Assembly (NCBI RefSeq): GCF_001514065.1
Contig: NZ_KQ948424.1
Location: forward strand, 62,001 to 126,000
DNA: 64,000 nucleotides
Direction of reading: 5' to 3'
Source of the DNA: Streptomyces antibioticus
GTDB taxonomy: Bacteria; Actinomycetota; Actinomycetes; Streptomycetales; Streptomycetaceae
Shown: positions 40,307 through 49,459 of the stretch, piece by piece
How the letters are laid out: each line of letters opens with the position of its first letter
Numbering within the stretch: the stretch's first letter is position 1
The notes under the pieces: generated by a model
What the model saw: the letters and a program-made list of their open reading frames with translations, nothing else
Database searches by the model: none
Told to the model about the DNA's origin: nothing
Program-made: the position numbers and the translations under genes

Positions 40307-41236
40307 TCAGAGGTCACCGGCGGGTGCGAGCGGCAATACGCTCGCCCCTTGGGCATCCAGTTCGAGCCGGTTGGCGGCCCATCCCTCGCCCGCGAGGTCG
40401 GCCACCTTGTCGGCGCTGGCCTCGTCGACCAACGCGAGAACAGTGGGTCCGGCGCCGGAAATCACCGCCGGAACTCCGTCCGCCCTCAAGCGCTCCACGA
40501 GCGCGGCACTCTCCGGCATGGCCGGAGCCCGGTATTCCTGGTGGAGCCGGTCCTCGGTGGCGGGCAGCAGCAGCTCGGGGCTCCGGGTGAGGGCCTCGAC
40601 GAGCAGGGCGGCGCGGCCCGCGTTGGCGGCGGCGTCGACGTGCGGCACGGTGCGCGGGAGGAGACCGCGCGCGGTCTCCGTCAGAACCGGCTTCCCGGGC
40701 ACGAAAACCACCGGAACGATGGAATCGGCGGGCTCCAGCCTGATGGCCCGGGCGGCGCCGGCCTCCATCCAGGCGATGGTGAAGCCGCCGAGCAGACACG
40801 GCGCCACGTTGTCGGGGTGGCCCTCGATCTCGGTCGCGAGCTCCAGGAGCGCGGCGTCGTCGAGCTTGGACTCGCCGCCTATGGTCACGGCACGCGCGGC
40901 GACGATGCCGGCACAGATGGCGGCGGAGGAGGAGCCGAGGCCCCGGCCGTGCGGAATGCGGTTGGCGCACACGATCTCCAGGCCGCGCGGCTGTCCGCCG
41001 AGCAGGTCGAAGGCGGTGCGCAGGGACCGTACGAGCAGGTGCTTCTCGTCGCGGGGGAGGGTCTCGCTGCCCTCACCCGCGATGTCGATGTGCAGCCCTG
41101 AGTCGGCCACCCGGACGACGACGTCGTCGTAAAGCCCCAGCGACAGGCCGAGGGCGTCGAAGCCCGGGCCGAGGTTGGCGCTGGTGGCGGGGACGCGCAC
41201 CCGGACGGCGGCGGCGCGGAACGCTGGACCGGCCAT
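40307..41236 (-). CDS. thrB: Homoserine kinase
   Basis: A 309-residue GHMP-family kinase that phosphorylates homoserine for threonine synthesis. GHMP motifs are VRVPATSANLGPGFDALG near the N-terminus, the ATP loop IPHGRGLGSSSAAICAGI near residue 95, and VISGAGPTVLAL near residue 265. ATG 41236 starts the conserved MAGPAFRAAAVRVRVP; a longer frame upstream is atypical. It follows thrC by 241 bases on the same strand. Confidence 0.96.
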   Translation of the reverse strand: MAGPAFRAAAVRVRVPATSANLGPGFDALGLSLGLYDDVVVRVADSGLHIDIAGEGSETLPRDEKHLLVRSLRTAFDLLGGQPRGLEIVCANRIPHGRGLGSSSAAICAGIVAARAVTIGGESKLDDAALLELATEIEGHPDNVAPCLLGGFTIAWMEAGAARAIRLEPADSIVPVVFVPGKPVLTETARGLLPRTVPHVDAAANAGRAALLVEALTRSPELLLPATEDRLHQEYRAPAMPESAALVERLRADGVPAVISGAGPTVLALVDEASADKVADLAGEGWAANRLELDAQGASVLPLAPAGDL

Positions 41237-41442
41237 CGCTCGATGACTCTCCTTGAGCTGCGTGATTGTCGAAGACATTCGATACGTACGTGGAGACCCC
41301 GCGGGCCGCGGAGATGACGCGGCTCCCGGCCATGCGCTCGGGCATATGCGGCGGGCGGGTTCAGTACAGCCTATCGAAGGAAGGTTCTGTGGCGACATAG
41401 GGCGCACAGGAGGCGCACGATGCGTGTCGTAAGCCCCCTGTG

Positions 41443-41460
41443 CACCCCCTTGCAGGGGTG
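41443..41460 (-). terminator. Weak hairpin after thrC
   Basis: CACCCC (41443-41448) pairs with GGGGTG (41455-41460), 17 bases after the thrC stop. The stem is short, so partial termination or read-through into thrB is plausible. Confidence 0.4.
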
Positions 41461-41477
41461 TCGCCGTGCGGCGCTCG

Positions 41478-42536
41478 TTACGCCAGGCCGAGGCGCTCGG
41501 CGGCCGTCACCGCGTCGACCGGGACGGTCACGGGCTGCGGGGCGCCGGCGACGGCCCAGTCCGGGTCCTTCAACCCGTTTCCGGTGACCGTGCAAACGAT
41601 GGTCTGGCCCGGGTCGACGAGGCCCTGCTCGGCGGCCTTCAGCAGACCGGCGACGGACGCGGCCGAGGCGGGCTCGACGAAGACGCCCTCCTGCGCGGCC
41701 AACAGGCGGTAGGCGCGCAGGATCTCACGGTCCGTCACCTCGTCGATGAGGCCGCCGGACTCGTCGCGCGCGGCGAGCGCGTACTGCCAGGACGCCGGGT
41801 TGCCGATGCGGATGGCGGTGGCGATCGTCGACGGGTCCTTGACGACTTCACCGCGCACGATCGGGGCGCTGCCGGAGGCCTGGAAGCCCCACATACGGGG
41901 GGTCTTGGCAGCGATGCCGTCGGCGGCGTACTCCTTGTACCCCTTCCAGTACGCGGTGATGTTGCCCGCGTTGCCGACCGGGAGGACGTGGAGGTCGGGG
42001 GCGTCGCCGAGCATGTCCACGATCTCGAAGGCGGCGGTCTTCTGACCCTCGATGCGGACCGGGTTGACCGAATTGACCAGCGCCACGGGGTAGTTGTCGC
42101 TGAGCGAGCGGGCGAGGGTGAGGCAGTCGTCGAAGTTGCCGTCGACCTGGAGGATCTTCGCGCCGTGCACGAGGGCCTGGCCCATCTTGCCGAGCGCGAT
42201 CTTGCCCTGCGGCACGAGGACGGCGGAGACCATGCCGGCGCGCACCGCGTAGGCGGCGGCGGAGGCGGAGGTGTTGCCGGTGGAGGCGCAGATGACCGCC
42301 TTGGCGCCCTCCTCCTTGGCCCGCGTGATGGCCATGGTCATGCCGCGGTCCTTGAAGGACCCCGTCGGGTTCGCGCCCTCGACCTTGAGGTGGACCTCGC
42401 AGCCCGTGCGCTCGGAGAGCACCTGCGCGGGCACGAGGGGCGTGCCGCCCTCGCGGAGCGTCACGACCGGGGTGCTGTCGGAGACGGGCAGCCGGTCCCG
42501 GTACTCCTCGATGATTCCGCGCCACTGGTGGGTCAT
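41478..42536 (-). CDS. thrC: Threonine synthase
   Basis: A 352-residue PLP enzyme of fold type II that converts phosphohomoserine to threonine. The PLP Lys is Lys62 in [11 protein letters not shown], with [15 protein letters not shown] and [16 protein letters not shown] as phosphate- and substrate-binding loops. The Shine-Dalgarno AAGGAG lies inside the last codons of hom, so the two genes are coupled. Confidence 0.97.
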   Translation of the reverse strand: MTHQWRGIIEEYRDRLPVSDSTPVVTLREGGTPLVPAQVLSERTGCEVHLKVEGANPTGSFKDRGMTMAITRAKEEGAKAVICASTGNTSASAAAYAVRAGMVSAVLVPQGKIALGKMGQALVHGAKILQVDGNFDDCLTLARSLSDNYPVALVNSVNPVRIEGQKTAAFEIVDMLGDAPDLHVLPVGNAGNITAYWKGYKEYAADGIAAKTPRMWGFQASGSAPIVRGEVVKDPSTIATAIRIGNPASWQYALAARDESGGLIDEVTDREILRAYRLLAAQEGVFVEPASAASVAGLLKAAEQGLVDPGQTIVCTVTGNGLKDPDWAVAGAPQPVTVPVDAVTAAERLGLA

Positions 42537-42542
42537 TGCTGG

Positions 42543-43835
42543 TTACTCTCCTTCAACCCGCATGATGCTGGCGACACCGCGCACGGTGTCGAGCTTGCGC
42601 AGCGCCTCGACGGTCCCGGACAGGGAGGCGTCGGAGGCCCGGTGGGTGACGACGACGAGGGAGGCCTCGCCGTCCTTGCCCGTCTGGCGAACCGTATCGA
42701 TGGACACGCCGTGCTCGGCGAACACGGTGGCCACCTGGGCGAGAACACCCGGTTTGTCCGCGACGTCGAGGCTGATGTGGTACCGCGTGACGACCTCGCC
42801 CATGCCCGAGACGGGCAGGGCGGCGTACGCGGACTCGCCGGGACCGGTCGCGCCGTTGAGCCGGTTGCGGCAGACGGCGACCAGGTCGCCGAGGACTGCG
42901 GAGGCGGTCGGGGCGCCACCGGCGCCTGGACCGTAGAACATGAGCTGCCCGGCCGCGTCGGACTCCACGAACACGGCGTTGTACGCACCGCGCACGGAGG
43001 CCAGCGGGTGGCTGAGCGGGATCATCGCCGGGTGCACGCGGGCCGTGACCGACCCCCCGTCCTCGGCGCGCTCGCAGATGGCGAGCAGCTTGATGGTGCA
43101 GCCCATGTTCTTCGCGGAGGCGAAGTCGGCTGCGGTGACCTCGGTCATGCCCTCGCGGTAGACGTCGTCGAGGCGCACCCGCGTGTGGAAGGCGATGCCG
43201 GCGAGGATGGCGGCCTTGGCGGCGGCGTCGAAGCCCTCTACGTCGGCGGTCGGGTCGGCTTCCGCGTACCCGAGTGCGGTGGCCTCGTCGAGGGCCTCCT
43301 GATAGCCAGCCCCCGTGCTGTCCATCTTGTCGAGGATGAAGTTGGTGGTGCCGTTGACGATGCCGAGCACCCGGTTGACCTTGTCGCCGGCGAGGGACTC
43401 GCGCAGCGGGCGGATCAGCGGGATGGCGCCGGCGACGGCGGCCTCGTAGTAGAGGTCGGCGTCGTGGTCCTCGGCGGCCTTGTGGAGGGCGGCGCCGTCC
43501 TGGGCGAGGAGGGCCTTGTTGGCGGAGACGACCGAGGCGCCGTGCTCGAAGGCGGTGGTGATGAGGGTGCGGGCGGGCTCGATGCCGCCGATGACCTCGA
43601 CGATGACGTCGATGTCCCCGCGTTTGACGAGGGCGGTGGCGTCGGTGGTGACGAGGGCCGGGTCGATGCCCTCGCGGACCTTGGAAGGACGTCGTACGGC
43701 GACACCCGCCAGCTCGACGGGGGCGCCGATGCGCGCGGCGAGGTCTTCGGCGTGCGTCGTCATGATGCGCGCCACCTCTGAGCCGACCACTCCACAGCCC
43801 AGCAGCGCCACCTTCAGCGGACGCGTACGCATCAT
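42543..43835 (-). CDS. hom: Homoserine dehydrogenase
   Basis: A 430-residue NAD(P)-dependent enzyme that reduces aspartate semialdehyde to homoserine. The Rossmann motif is LLGCGVVGSEVARI, the catalytic region is GIVNGTTNFIL and GYAEADPTADVEGFDAA, and residues ~350-430 form an ACT domain (YHISLDVADKPGVLAQVATVF) that usually gives feedback inhibition by threonine. ATG 43835, with GAGG five bases upstream, is chosen. It begins the hom-thrC-thrB cluster. Confidence 0.96.
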   Translation of the reverse strand: MMRTRPLKVALLGCGVVGSEVARIMTTHAEDLAARIGAPVELAGVAVRRPSKVREGIDPALVTTDATALVKRGDIDVIVEVIGGIEPARTLITTAFEHGASVVSANKALLAQDGAALHKAAEDHDADLYYEAAVAGAIPLIRPLRESLAGDKVNRVLGIVNGTTNFILDKMDSTGAGYQEALDEATALGYAEADPTADVEGFDAAAKAAILAGIAFHTRVRLDDVYREGMTEVTAADFASAKNMGCTIKLLAICERAEDGGSVTARVHPAMIPLSHPLASVRGAYNAVFVESDAAGQLMFYGPGAGGAPTASAVLGDLVAVCRNRLNGATGPGESAYAALPVSGMGEVVTRYHISLDVADKPGVLAQVATVFAEHGVSIDTVRQTGKDGEASLVVVTHRASDASLSGTVEALRKLDTVRGVASIMRVEGE

Positions 43836-43940
43836 CCGACCTCGTTTCCTCATACCGTCTACGGTTGGACCAGTCTCACTCACCGGACGGGAGTTTCTAC
43901 CCTTCGTCCGGATCGTGAGACATCGATTTCATTTGTACGG

Positions 43941-43967
43941 GGGTGGAAGACAGGAGATCTTCCACCC
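43941..43967 (-). terminator. Hairpin terminator after lysA
   Basis: GGGTGGAAGA (43941-43950) is the exact inverse of TCTTCCACCC (43958-43967) with loop CAGGAGA, 27 bases after the lysA stop. It suggests hom has its own promoter. Confidence 0.78.
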
Positions 43968-43993
43968 TCCGGTGTCGGGGGCTTGTCGGGGGC

Positions 43994-45385
43994 TCACCCG
44001 ACGTCGAGACGCAGCAGGTCCTCCTCCGTCTCGCGCCGGACGATGACCCGTGACTCGCCGTCGCGCACGGCGACGACCGGCGGCCGCAGCACGTGGTTGT
44101 AGTTGCTCGCCATGGAGCGGCAGTACGCGCCCGTCGCCGGTACGGCGATCAGGTCGCCCGGCGCGAGGTCGGCGGGCAGGAACGCGTCCTTGACCACGAT
44201 GTCCCCGCTCTCGCAGTGCTTGCCGACGACGCGGGCGAGCATGGGCGCGGCGTCGGAGGTGCGGGAGACGAGAGCGACGCTGTACTCGGCGTCGTACAGC
44301 GCGGTCCGGATGTTGTCGGACATGCCGCCGTCGACGGAGACGTAGGTGCGCAGCCCGTCGAGGGGCTTGATGGTGCCGACCTCGTAGAGGGTGAAGGCGG
44401 TGGGCCCGACGATGGCGCGGCCGGGCTCGACGGAGATGCGGGGCGTGCGCAGCTTGGCACCCTCGCACTCGCGGGTGACGATCTCGGTCAGCGCCTTGGC
44501 GATCTCGTGGGGTTCACGGGGGTCGTCGTCACTCGTGTACGCGATCCCGAGCCCGCCGCCGAGGTCGATCTCGGGCAGCTCGACGCCGTGCTCGTCGCGG
44601 ATGTCCTTGAGCAGCCCGACCACCCGGTGCGCGGCGACCTCGAAGCCGGACATGTCGAAGATCTGCGAGCCGATGTGGCTGTGAATGCCGATGACTTCGA
44701 GGGAGTCCAGCTGGAGCGCCCGCCGCACGGCCTCCGCGGCCTGCCCGCCGGCCAGCGGAATGCCGAACTTCTGGTCCTCGTGGGCGGTGGCGATGAACTC
44801 GTGGGTGTGCGCCTCGACGCCGACGGTGATCCGGATCTGCACGCGCTGCCGCTTGCCGAGTTCGCCGGCGATGTGGGCGACGCGCACGATCTCCTGGAAG
44901 GAGTCGAGAACGATCCGCCCGACGCCGGCGCCGATGGCCCGGCGGATCTCGTCCGTCGACTTGTTGTTGCCGTGGAAGGCGATGCGGTCGGCGGGCATGC
45001 CGGCGGACAGGGCGGTGGCGAGCTCGCCGCCGGAGCAGACGTCGAGGTTGAGCCCCTCTTCGTGCAGCCAGCGCACCACGGCACGCGACAGGAACGCCTT
45101 GCCGGCGTAGAAGACGTCGGCGTCGGCCCCGAAGGCGGTACGCCATGCGCGGGCCCGCTCGCGGAAGTCGGCCTCGTCGAGGATGTAGGCGGGGGTGCCG
45201 TGCTCCTCGGCGAGCTGGGTGGCGGTGATACCGCCGACGGTGAGGACGCCGTCCTCGTTGCGCGTGACCGTCTGGGCCCAGACCTTGGAGTCGAGGGTGT
45301 TGAGGTCGGCGGGCGGCGCGGAGTAGTGGCCCTCGGGGAGGACGTCGGCGTGACGGGGCCCGGCGGGGTGGGCGGAACGGCTCAT
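43994..45385 (-). CDS. lysA: Diaminopimelate decarboxylase
   Basis: A 463-residue fold-III PLP enzyme that converts meso-diaminopimelate to lysine. The PLP Lys is Lys96 in VFYAGKAFLS. Other motifs are HGNNKS, HSHIGSQI, LGGGLGIAY, EPGRAIVG and the C-terminal substrate motif TGAYCRSMASNYN. It follows nrtL with a 17-base gap, which is the known arrangement in Streptomyces. Confidence 0.97.
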   Translation of the reverse strand: MSRSAHPAGPRHADVLPEGHYSAPPADLNTLDSKVWAQTVTRNEDGVLTVGGITATQLAEEHGTPAYILDEADFRERARAWRTAFGADADVFYAGKAFLSRAVVRWLHEEGLNLDVCSGGELATALSAGMPADRIAFHGNNKSTDEIRRAIGAGVGRIVLDSFQEIVRVAHIAGELGKRQRVQIRITVGVEAHTHEFIATAHEDQKFGIPLAGGQAAEAVRRALQLDSLEVIGIHSHIGSQIFDMSGFEVAAHRVVGLLKDIRDEHGVELPEIDLGGGLGIAYTSDDDPREPHEIAKALTEIVTRECEGAKLRTPRISVEPGRAIVGPTAFTLYEVGTIKPLDGLRTYVSVDGGMSDNIRTALYDAEYSVALVSRTSDAAPMLARVVGKHCESGDIVVKDAFLPADLAPGDLIAVPATGAYCRSMASNYNHVLRPPVVAVRDGESRVIVRRETEEDLLRLDVG

Positions 45386-45402
45386 GATCTGTGGCTGGCT
45401 CT

Positions 45403-46530
45403 CTAGATGTGGTCGGGTGCGTCGATGCCGAGCAGGGACAGGCCGCCGGCCAGCACCGTCCCGGCGGCTTCGGCGAGGGCGAGCCGGGCACGGTGGGCGG
45501 CCGAGGGTTTCTCGTCACCGCGCGGCAGCACGCCGGGCAGGAAGGTGAGCGCGGCATCGGCGACGGTGACGAGGTGCCGGGCGAGACGGTCGGGGGCGCG
45601 GTCGGCTGCCGCCTGGGCGAGAACCCGGGGGTGGTCGGCGAGCAGCGGGATGAGGCTGTGCCGTACGTCGCCGGGGTCGCCTGGTCCGCCGGATGCGGCG
45701 GGTTCGGCGAGCGCGGCTGGTTCCGCGGTGAAGCCCAGGTCAGCGGCGTTGCGACTGAGGGCCCGGGTGCGGGCGTGGGTGTAGCGGACGCGGAAGAGGG
45801 GGTTGCCCTCGCGCTGGACGAGGTGCTCGTCGGTGATCCGGGGCCGGTCGTGGGCGGCGGGATGCAGGAGGGCCCAGCGGGCGGCGTCTCGGCCGAGGGG
45901 GGTGGGGTCGGCGGGGGCGGGAACCGGGCGGACGGTGAGGTGGAGGGGGGTGGGGGTCTCGGGGGCGCCGTGGGCATAGAGGGGGGCGTTGGCCTCTGGA
46001 CTGCCGAAGGCGTCGACGTGAGCGCCCAGCAGATCGGTCCACTCCGGCTCGGGACGGGCCTCGCAGGTGTTCCGGACGAGGGTGCCCTGGGAGCGGAGAA
46101 GCCGGGAGACGGCGTCCATGACGATGACGGCGCGGACCTCGTGGAGCGCGTACAACTGGACGGTCTCACCGTCGGTGGGCCCGTCCACCGCGTACCCGTA
46201 GCGGTGCCCGCGCCGCAGGATCTCGGCGACGAGCGCGGTAGGGGCACCGTCACCCAGGCTGATGTTGAGGAAGCCGGGCCCGGTGACGACGACGTCGGTG
46301 ACGCCGGGGGTGTCGAGGAGATGGGCCCGGAGGATCTCGGCGACCTTGTCCGCCGACCGGCCTGCGGGGCGGGCGAGCTGGAGGGCGATGTTGGTGGCGT
46401 AGTCACCGCAGCCGCCGGGCCCGGGAGGCGCGACGACGGCCCGTCCGGGAACCGTCACGCTCAGCTCTCCACCGTCGACAGCGCGACGGACCGCGCGCAG
46501 CACGGTGCGGGAGAGCTCGACGGGGGTCAC
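45403..46530 (-). CDS. nrtL: ArgS-related anticodon-binding protein NrtL
   Basis: A 375-residue arginyl-tRNA-synthetase-like protein. The N-terminal part resembles the ArgS Add1 domain (GDYATNIALQLARPAGRSADKVAEILRAHL, then GPGFLNISL). The middle is reduced and has no HIGH or KMSKS motifs. The C-terminal ~120 residues resemble the DALR anticodon-binding domain (NPLFRVRYTHARTRALSRNA). It should bind tRNA but not charge it. GTG 46530 appears leaderless, with TACGCT six bases upstream. It lies beside lysA and less than 1 kb from tRNA-Arg(CCG). Confidence 0.87.
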   Translation of the reverse strand: MTPVELSRTVLRAVRRAVDGGELSVTVPGRAVVAPPGPGGCGDYATNIALQLARPAGRSADKVAEILRAHLLDTPGVTDVVVTGPGFLNISLGDGAPTALVAEILRRGHRYGYAVDGPTDGETVQLYALHEVRAVIVMDAVSRLLRSQGTLVRNTCEARPEPEWTDLLGAHVDAFGSPEANAPLYAHGAPETPTPLHLTVRPVPAPADPTPLGRDAARWALLHPAAHDRPRITDEHLVQREGNPLFRVRYTHARTRALSRNAADLGFTAEPAALAEPAASGGPGDPGDVRHSLIPLLADHPRVLAQAAADRAPDRLARHLVTVADAALTFLPGVLPRGDEKPSAAHRARLALAEAAGTVLAGGLSLLGIDAPDHI

Positions 46531-46536
46531 GGGACC

Positions 46537-46542
46537 AGCGTA
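46537..46542 (-). promoter_or_regulatory. Candidate -10 box for leaderless nrtL
   Basis: TACGCT on the minus strand lies six bases before GTG 46530, the same box and spacing as before the adenosyltransferase and TetR genes. Confidence 0.5.
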
Positions 46543-46642
46543 TGGGAGGAGGGGGGTGGGTAGGCGAGTCGGTTTAGGCGAAGGTCCGGGATGTGGACGC
46601 CCGTGGACAGCCGACGCGGGGTACACCGCGGCCGGGCCGACC

Positions 46643-47110
46643 TCAGCCGCCGGCCCGCCCGGCACGCTCGGCCTCACCGGCGCCGAGGACGCCGTCGAAG
46701 ACCGCGTCATCTTCCCCGTCCGGCGCGGTACCGCCCCTGCGCTCCATCAACTGCCGTACGAGCCGTACGAGTTCGGCGGGCTCGAAGGGCTTGGCGAGGA
46801 AGGCGTCCACGCCGACGTCGAGGCCGCTCTCGACCTCGTACTGCGTGCAGGCGCTGACGATGGCGAGGGGAAGATCGCGGGTCCGGGGATCGGAGCGCAG
46901 CCGGGCGGCGGTACGAAGCCCGTCAAGCCGGGGCATCACCACATCAAGGGTCACCACATCGGGGCGCACCTGATGAACGACATCCAGACACTCGGCACCA
47001 TCGGCCGCGGTCACGACCTCGAGACCCTCCAGCTCGAGATTGACCCTGATCAACTGCCGGATGACCTTGTTGTCGTCCACAACAAGCACCCGGCCCGAGG
47101 CGCCTGGCAC
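46643..47110 (-). CDS. Single-domain response regulator (CheY-like)
   Basis: A 155-residue receiver domain with no output domain. The acidic pair is in VLVVDDNKVIRQ, the phospho-acceptor Asp in VTLDVVMPRLDG, the Ser in IVSACT and Lys in LAKPFEPAE. A ~25-residue acidic Gly/Ala tail follows. GTG 47110 is preferred, since it aligns the fold and lies before the tRNA gene; TACTCT six bases upstream predicts a leaderless mRNA. There is no kinase nearby, so its partner is unknown. It is divergent from the tRNA gene. Confidence 0.9.
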   Translation of the reverse strand: MPGASGRVLVVDDNKVIRQLIRVNLELEGLEVVTAADGAECLDVVHQVRPDVVTLDVVMPRLDGLRTAARLRSDPRTRDLPLAIVSACTQYEVESGLDVGVDAFLAKPFEPAELVRLVRQLMERRGGTAPDGEDDAVFDGVLGAGEAERAGRAGG

Positions 47111-47116
47111 AACTCG

Positions 47117-47122
47117 AGAGTA
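47117..47122 (-). promoter_or_regulatory. Candidate -10 box for leaderless response regulator
   Basis: TACTCT on the minus strand is six bases before GTG 47110. Confidence 0.45.
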
Positions 47123-47271
47123 GGTCCGGACCGGCCATCGCGTCCGGGTTTTCCCGACTTCCACCCCTACCGGGGACCGCGGGGCGCCCCTGACCGCCGG
47201 AAATACCCGTTCATGAAGACCCCATCGAAGCTGGTAGTGTTCTACCCGTCGCCGCGCAGAGTGCGGCGGAC

Positions 47272-47343
47272 GCCCGCGTAGCTCAGGGGATAGAGCAACG
47301 GTCTCCGGAACCGTGTGCGCAGGTTCGAATCCTGCCGTGGGCA
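47272..47343 (+). tRNA. tRNA-Arg (anticodon CCG)
   Basis: The 72-base cloverleaf is complete: acceptor GCCCGCG with CGTGGGC, D stem GCTC/GAGC, anticodon stem ACGGT/ACCGT with loop CTCCGGA (anticodon CCG at 47305-47307), T stem GCAGG/CCTGC with loop TTCGAAT, discriminator A. CCA is not encoded (the sequence continues A-C-T-T). It decodes CGG, a common Arg codon in this GC-rich genome. Confidence 0.96.
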
Positions 47344-47350
47344 CTTTGGA

Positions 47351-47386
47351 GAGCGGGACCCAGTTTCACTGGGTCCCGCTCTTTTT
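47351..47386 (+). terminator. Intrinsic terminator of tRNA-Arg
   Basis: GAGCGGGACCCAGT (47351-47364) pairs exactly with ACTGGGTCCCGCTC (47368-47381), loop TTC, followed by five T (47382-47386). It is a textbook Rho-independent terminator eight bases after the tRNA. Confidence 0.95.
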
Positions 47387-47636
47387 GTCGTTGGTTGTGG
47401 GTGCCTCCCCCCTGACGTGCGTGCGGCCGTGAGCTTGCGCACAGATCATTCGAGGGGATGCCTGCAACTCGCCTTGTTTGGTGGCGAGTTGACGGGGCGT
47501 CGGATCTGATCGACGTTTGCGGAGCGTAAGAATCCGGGCATGTTTTTGTTTCAACAATGGCCTTTCCGGCTTTCGTCCCGTTCACTCGGGACCGTCCCCC
47601 GCAAGGCAGTTCGGAGTATGGGAAGCACGTACGGAT

Positions 47637-49418
47637 ATGTCCAATTCGTCCGAGAAATCCGAAGTCCCGATAAATCCGCACACAGTTAGCGCCGCCGAGG
47701 TGATCCCGGGCGACCTCGTCGCCCTGTCGCCCGAGGACGTGGAACGGCAGCGCTGGTACGTCGTCACCCACACGTTGCCCGAGTCCCCGGAGACCATCCG
47801 GATGTCGTTGCGGCCGCCGCTCGGTGGGGTGGACCGCGATGAGGTGCTGGGGCGGGAGCGGGCGGTCACCGTCGCCTGCCATCGGCTGGACGTGGCCGCC
47901 GTGCCCCGGCTGTCGTCGCCGGCGCTGGACGATGTCGAGTTCCGGGACGGGGACCGGGTGAGCTCGGTGCGGGCCGTCGATCCGCGGGCCGCCGAGGTGA
48001 CGTACGTGCGGCGTTGGGGTGTCTGGCACCGGGATCTCGATGTGTGTGCGGAGGAACCGGTCGCGGACGGGGAGGTGCGGGGGTGGGCCCGGGAGGCCGA
48101 CCGGGAGGGGTATGTCGTACGGCATCACCCTCGGCCCGCGCGGGAAGCCGCTGCCGGTGGGCCGCGGCGGGTCGTCGTCACCGGGCTCGGGGCCGTGACT
48201 CCGCTCGGGGTCGGGGTGGATGCGTTGTGGCGGGGGCTGCTCGACGGGCGGCACGGGATACGGGAGTTGGAGGGGGAGGAGTTCGGTGAGTTGCCCGTGC
48301 GGGTTGCCGGGGTCGTGGACGTCGATCCTGCCGAGCTGCTGCCTCGGGCCGCCGCTCGGCGGATGAACCGAGCCGCGCAGTTCGCGGTGCTCGCCTCGCG
48401 CGAGGCCTGGGCCGATGCCGGGTTCGTGGACGGGGGGACCCGGGAGAGCGGGCTCGACCCCGCGCGGGTCGGGGTCAGTCTCGGGGCCATCCTCGGGGAC
48501 GCCTCCGTGCTCGTCGGCGGGGATCGCAAGCTGCGGGACAAGGGGCCGCGGGGCGTCTCGCCGCTGACCACGCCGATGACCGTGCCCTCGCAGGCCGCCT
48601 CGCAGGTCTCCCTCGACCTGCACATCACCGGGGAGGCCCGGACGGTGACCAGTGCGTGTGCCTCCGGCACCGAGGCCATCGGGCAGGCGATCGACCGCAT
48701 ACGGTACGGCCGTGTCGACGTCGCCCTCGCGGGCGGTGCGGAAGCCGTCGTGACGCCGGCGATCATGGCGTCGTTCGCCTCGATGCGAGCCCTGTCCCAG
48801 GCCGGGCTGGAGGACGGGCGGTCGCCCTCGCGGCCGTTCGCCAAGGACCGGGGCGGGTTCGTGAACGGGGAGGGCGCGGGGGTTCTGGTTCTGGAGGCCG
48901 AGGAGCACGCCCTTGCCCGGGGCGCGCGGATCTACTGCGAGGCCGCGGGGTGGGGGCTGTCGGCCGACGCGCATCACATGGCCGCGCCCGATCCGTCCGG
49001 GAGCGGGGTCGCGCTCGCGTTGCGGCGAGCGGTGCGGGACGCCGGGGGGCATGTGGTGGACGTCGTCCACGTGAACGCGCATGCGACGGCGACAGTGGAG
49101 GGGGATCTGGCCGAGGCGGGGGCGTTGCGGGCGGTGTTCGGGAACCGGTCCCGGTCCGTGCCGGTGACCGCGCTCAAGGGGCACCTCGGGCATCTGCAGG
49201 GGGCCGCGGGCGGGGTGGAGGCGGTTGCCGCGGTGCTGACGCTGCATCACGGGGTGGTGCCGCCGACCGTGGGGTGTGCGGAGGTGGACGACGAGGTGGA
49301 GCTGGACGTGGTGACGGACGCTCCGCGGGAACTGCCGGCCGGCGGGGATCTGGCGCTCAGCAACTCGTTCGGGTTCGGGGGGCACAACGCGGTGCTGGCG
49401 TTGCGGCGCATGGGTTGA
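47637..49418 (+). CDS. Beta-ketoacyl synthase with a ~176-residue N-terminal extension
   Basis: A 593-residue protein. Residues 177-593 are a KAS II-like condensing enzyme (VVVTGLGAVTPLG at the start). The catalytic Cys341 lies in TSACASGTEA, His482 in VNAHATATVEGD and His519 in KGHLGHLQGAAGG, so it is probably active. Residues 1-176 form an extra domain, mostly beta by look (VIPGDLVALSPEDVERQRWYVVTH), that I do not recognise. No acyl carrier protein, ketoreductase or other biosynthetic gene is near. Start ATG 47637 is the first ATG giving a non-basic N-terminus; no strong ribosome site is seen. Standalone, its product is unknown. Confidence 0.85.
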   Translation: MSNSSEKSEVPINPHTVSAAEVIPGDLVALSPEDVERQRWYVVTHTLPESPETIRMSLRPPLGGVDRDEVLGRERAVTVACHRLDVAAVPRLSSPALDDVEFRDGDRVSSVRAVDPRAAEVTYVRRWGVWHRDLDVCAEEPVADGEVRGWAREADREGYVVRHHPRPAREAAAGGPRRVVVTGLGAVTPLGVGVDALWRGLLDGRHGIRELEGEEFGELPVRVAGVVDVDPAELLPRAAARRMNRAAQFAVLASREAWADAGFVDGGTRESGLDPARVGVSLGAILGDASVLVGGDRKLRDKGPRGVSPLTTPMTVPSQAASQVSLDLHITGEARTVTSACASGTEAIGQAIDRIRYGRVDVALAGGAEAVVTPAIMASFASMRALSQAGLEDGRSPSRPFAKDRGGFVNGEGAGVLVLEAEEHALARGARIYCEAAGWGLSADAHHMAAPDPSGSGVALALRRAVRDAGGHVVDVVHVNAHATATVEGDLAEAGALRAVFGNRSRSVPVTALKGHLGHLQGAAGGVEAVAAVLTLHHGVVPPTVGCAEVDDEVELDVVTDAPRELPAGGDLALSNSFGFGGHNAVLALRRMG

Positions 49419-49459
49419 GAGACGGGAGATGAAGGCCGGCGAGAGCAAGGGCAGCGCGG

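Noticed and set aside
43836-43993. Amino-acid attenuator before hom
   Set aside because: The hairpin there follows lysA closely and fits a plain terminator; no leader peptide rich in Thr or Ile codons is seen.
47272-47400. tRNA-Arg as an attachment site for an integrative element
   Set aside because: I looked for a repeated tRNA 3' end and for an integrase gene nearby and found neither; the genes on both sides look chromosomal.
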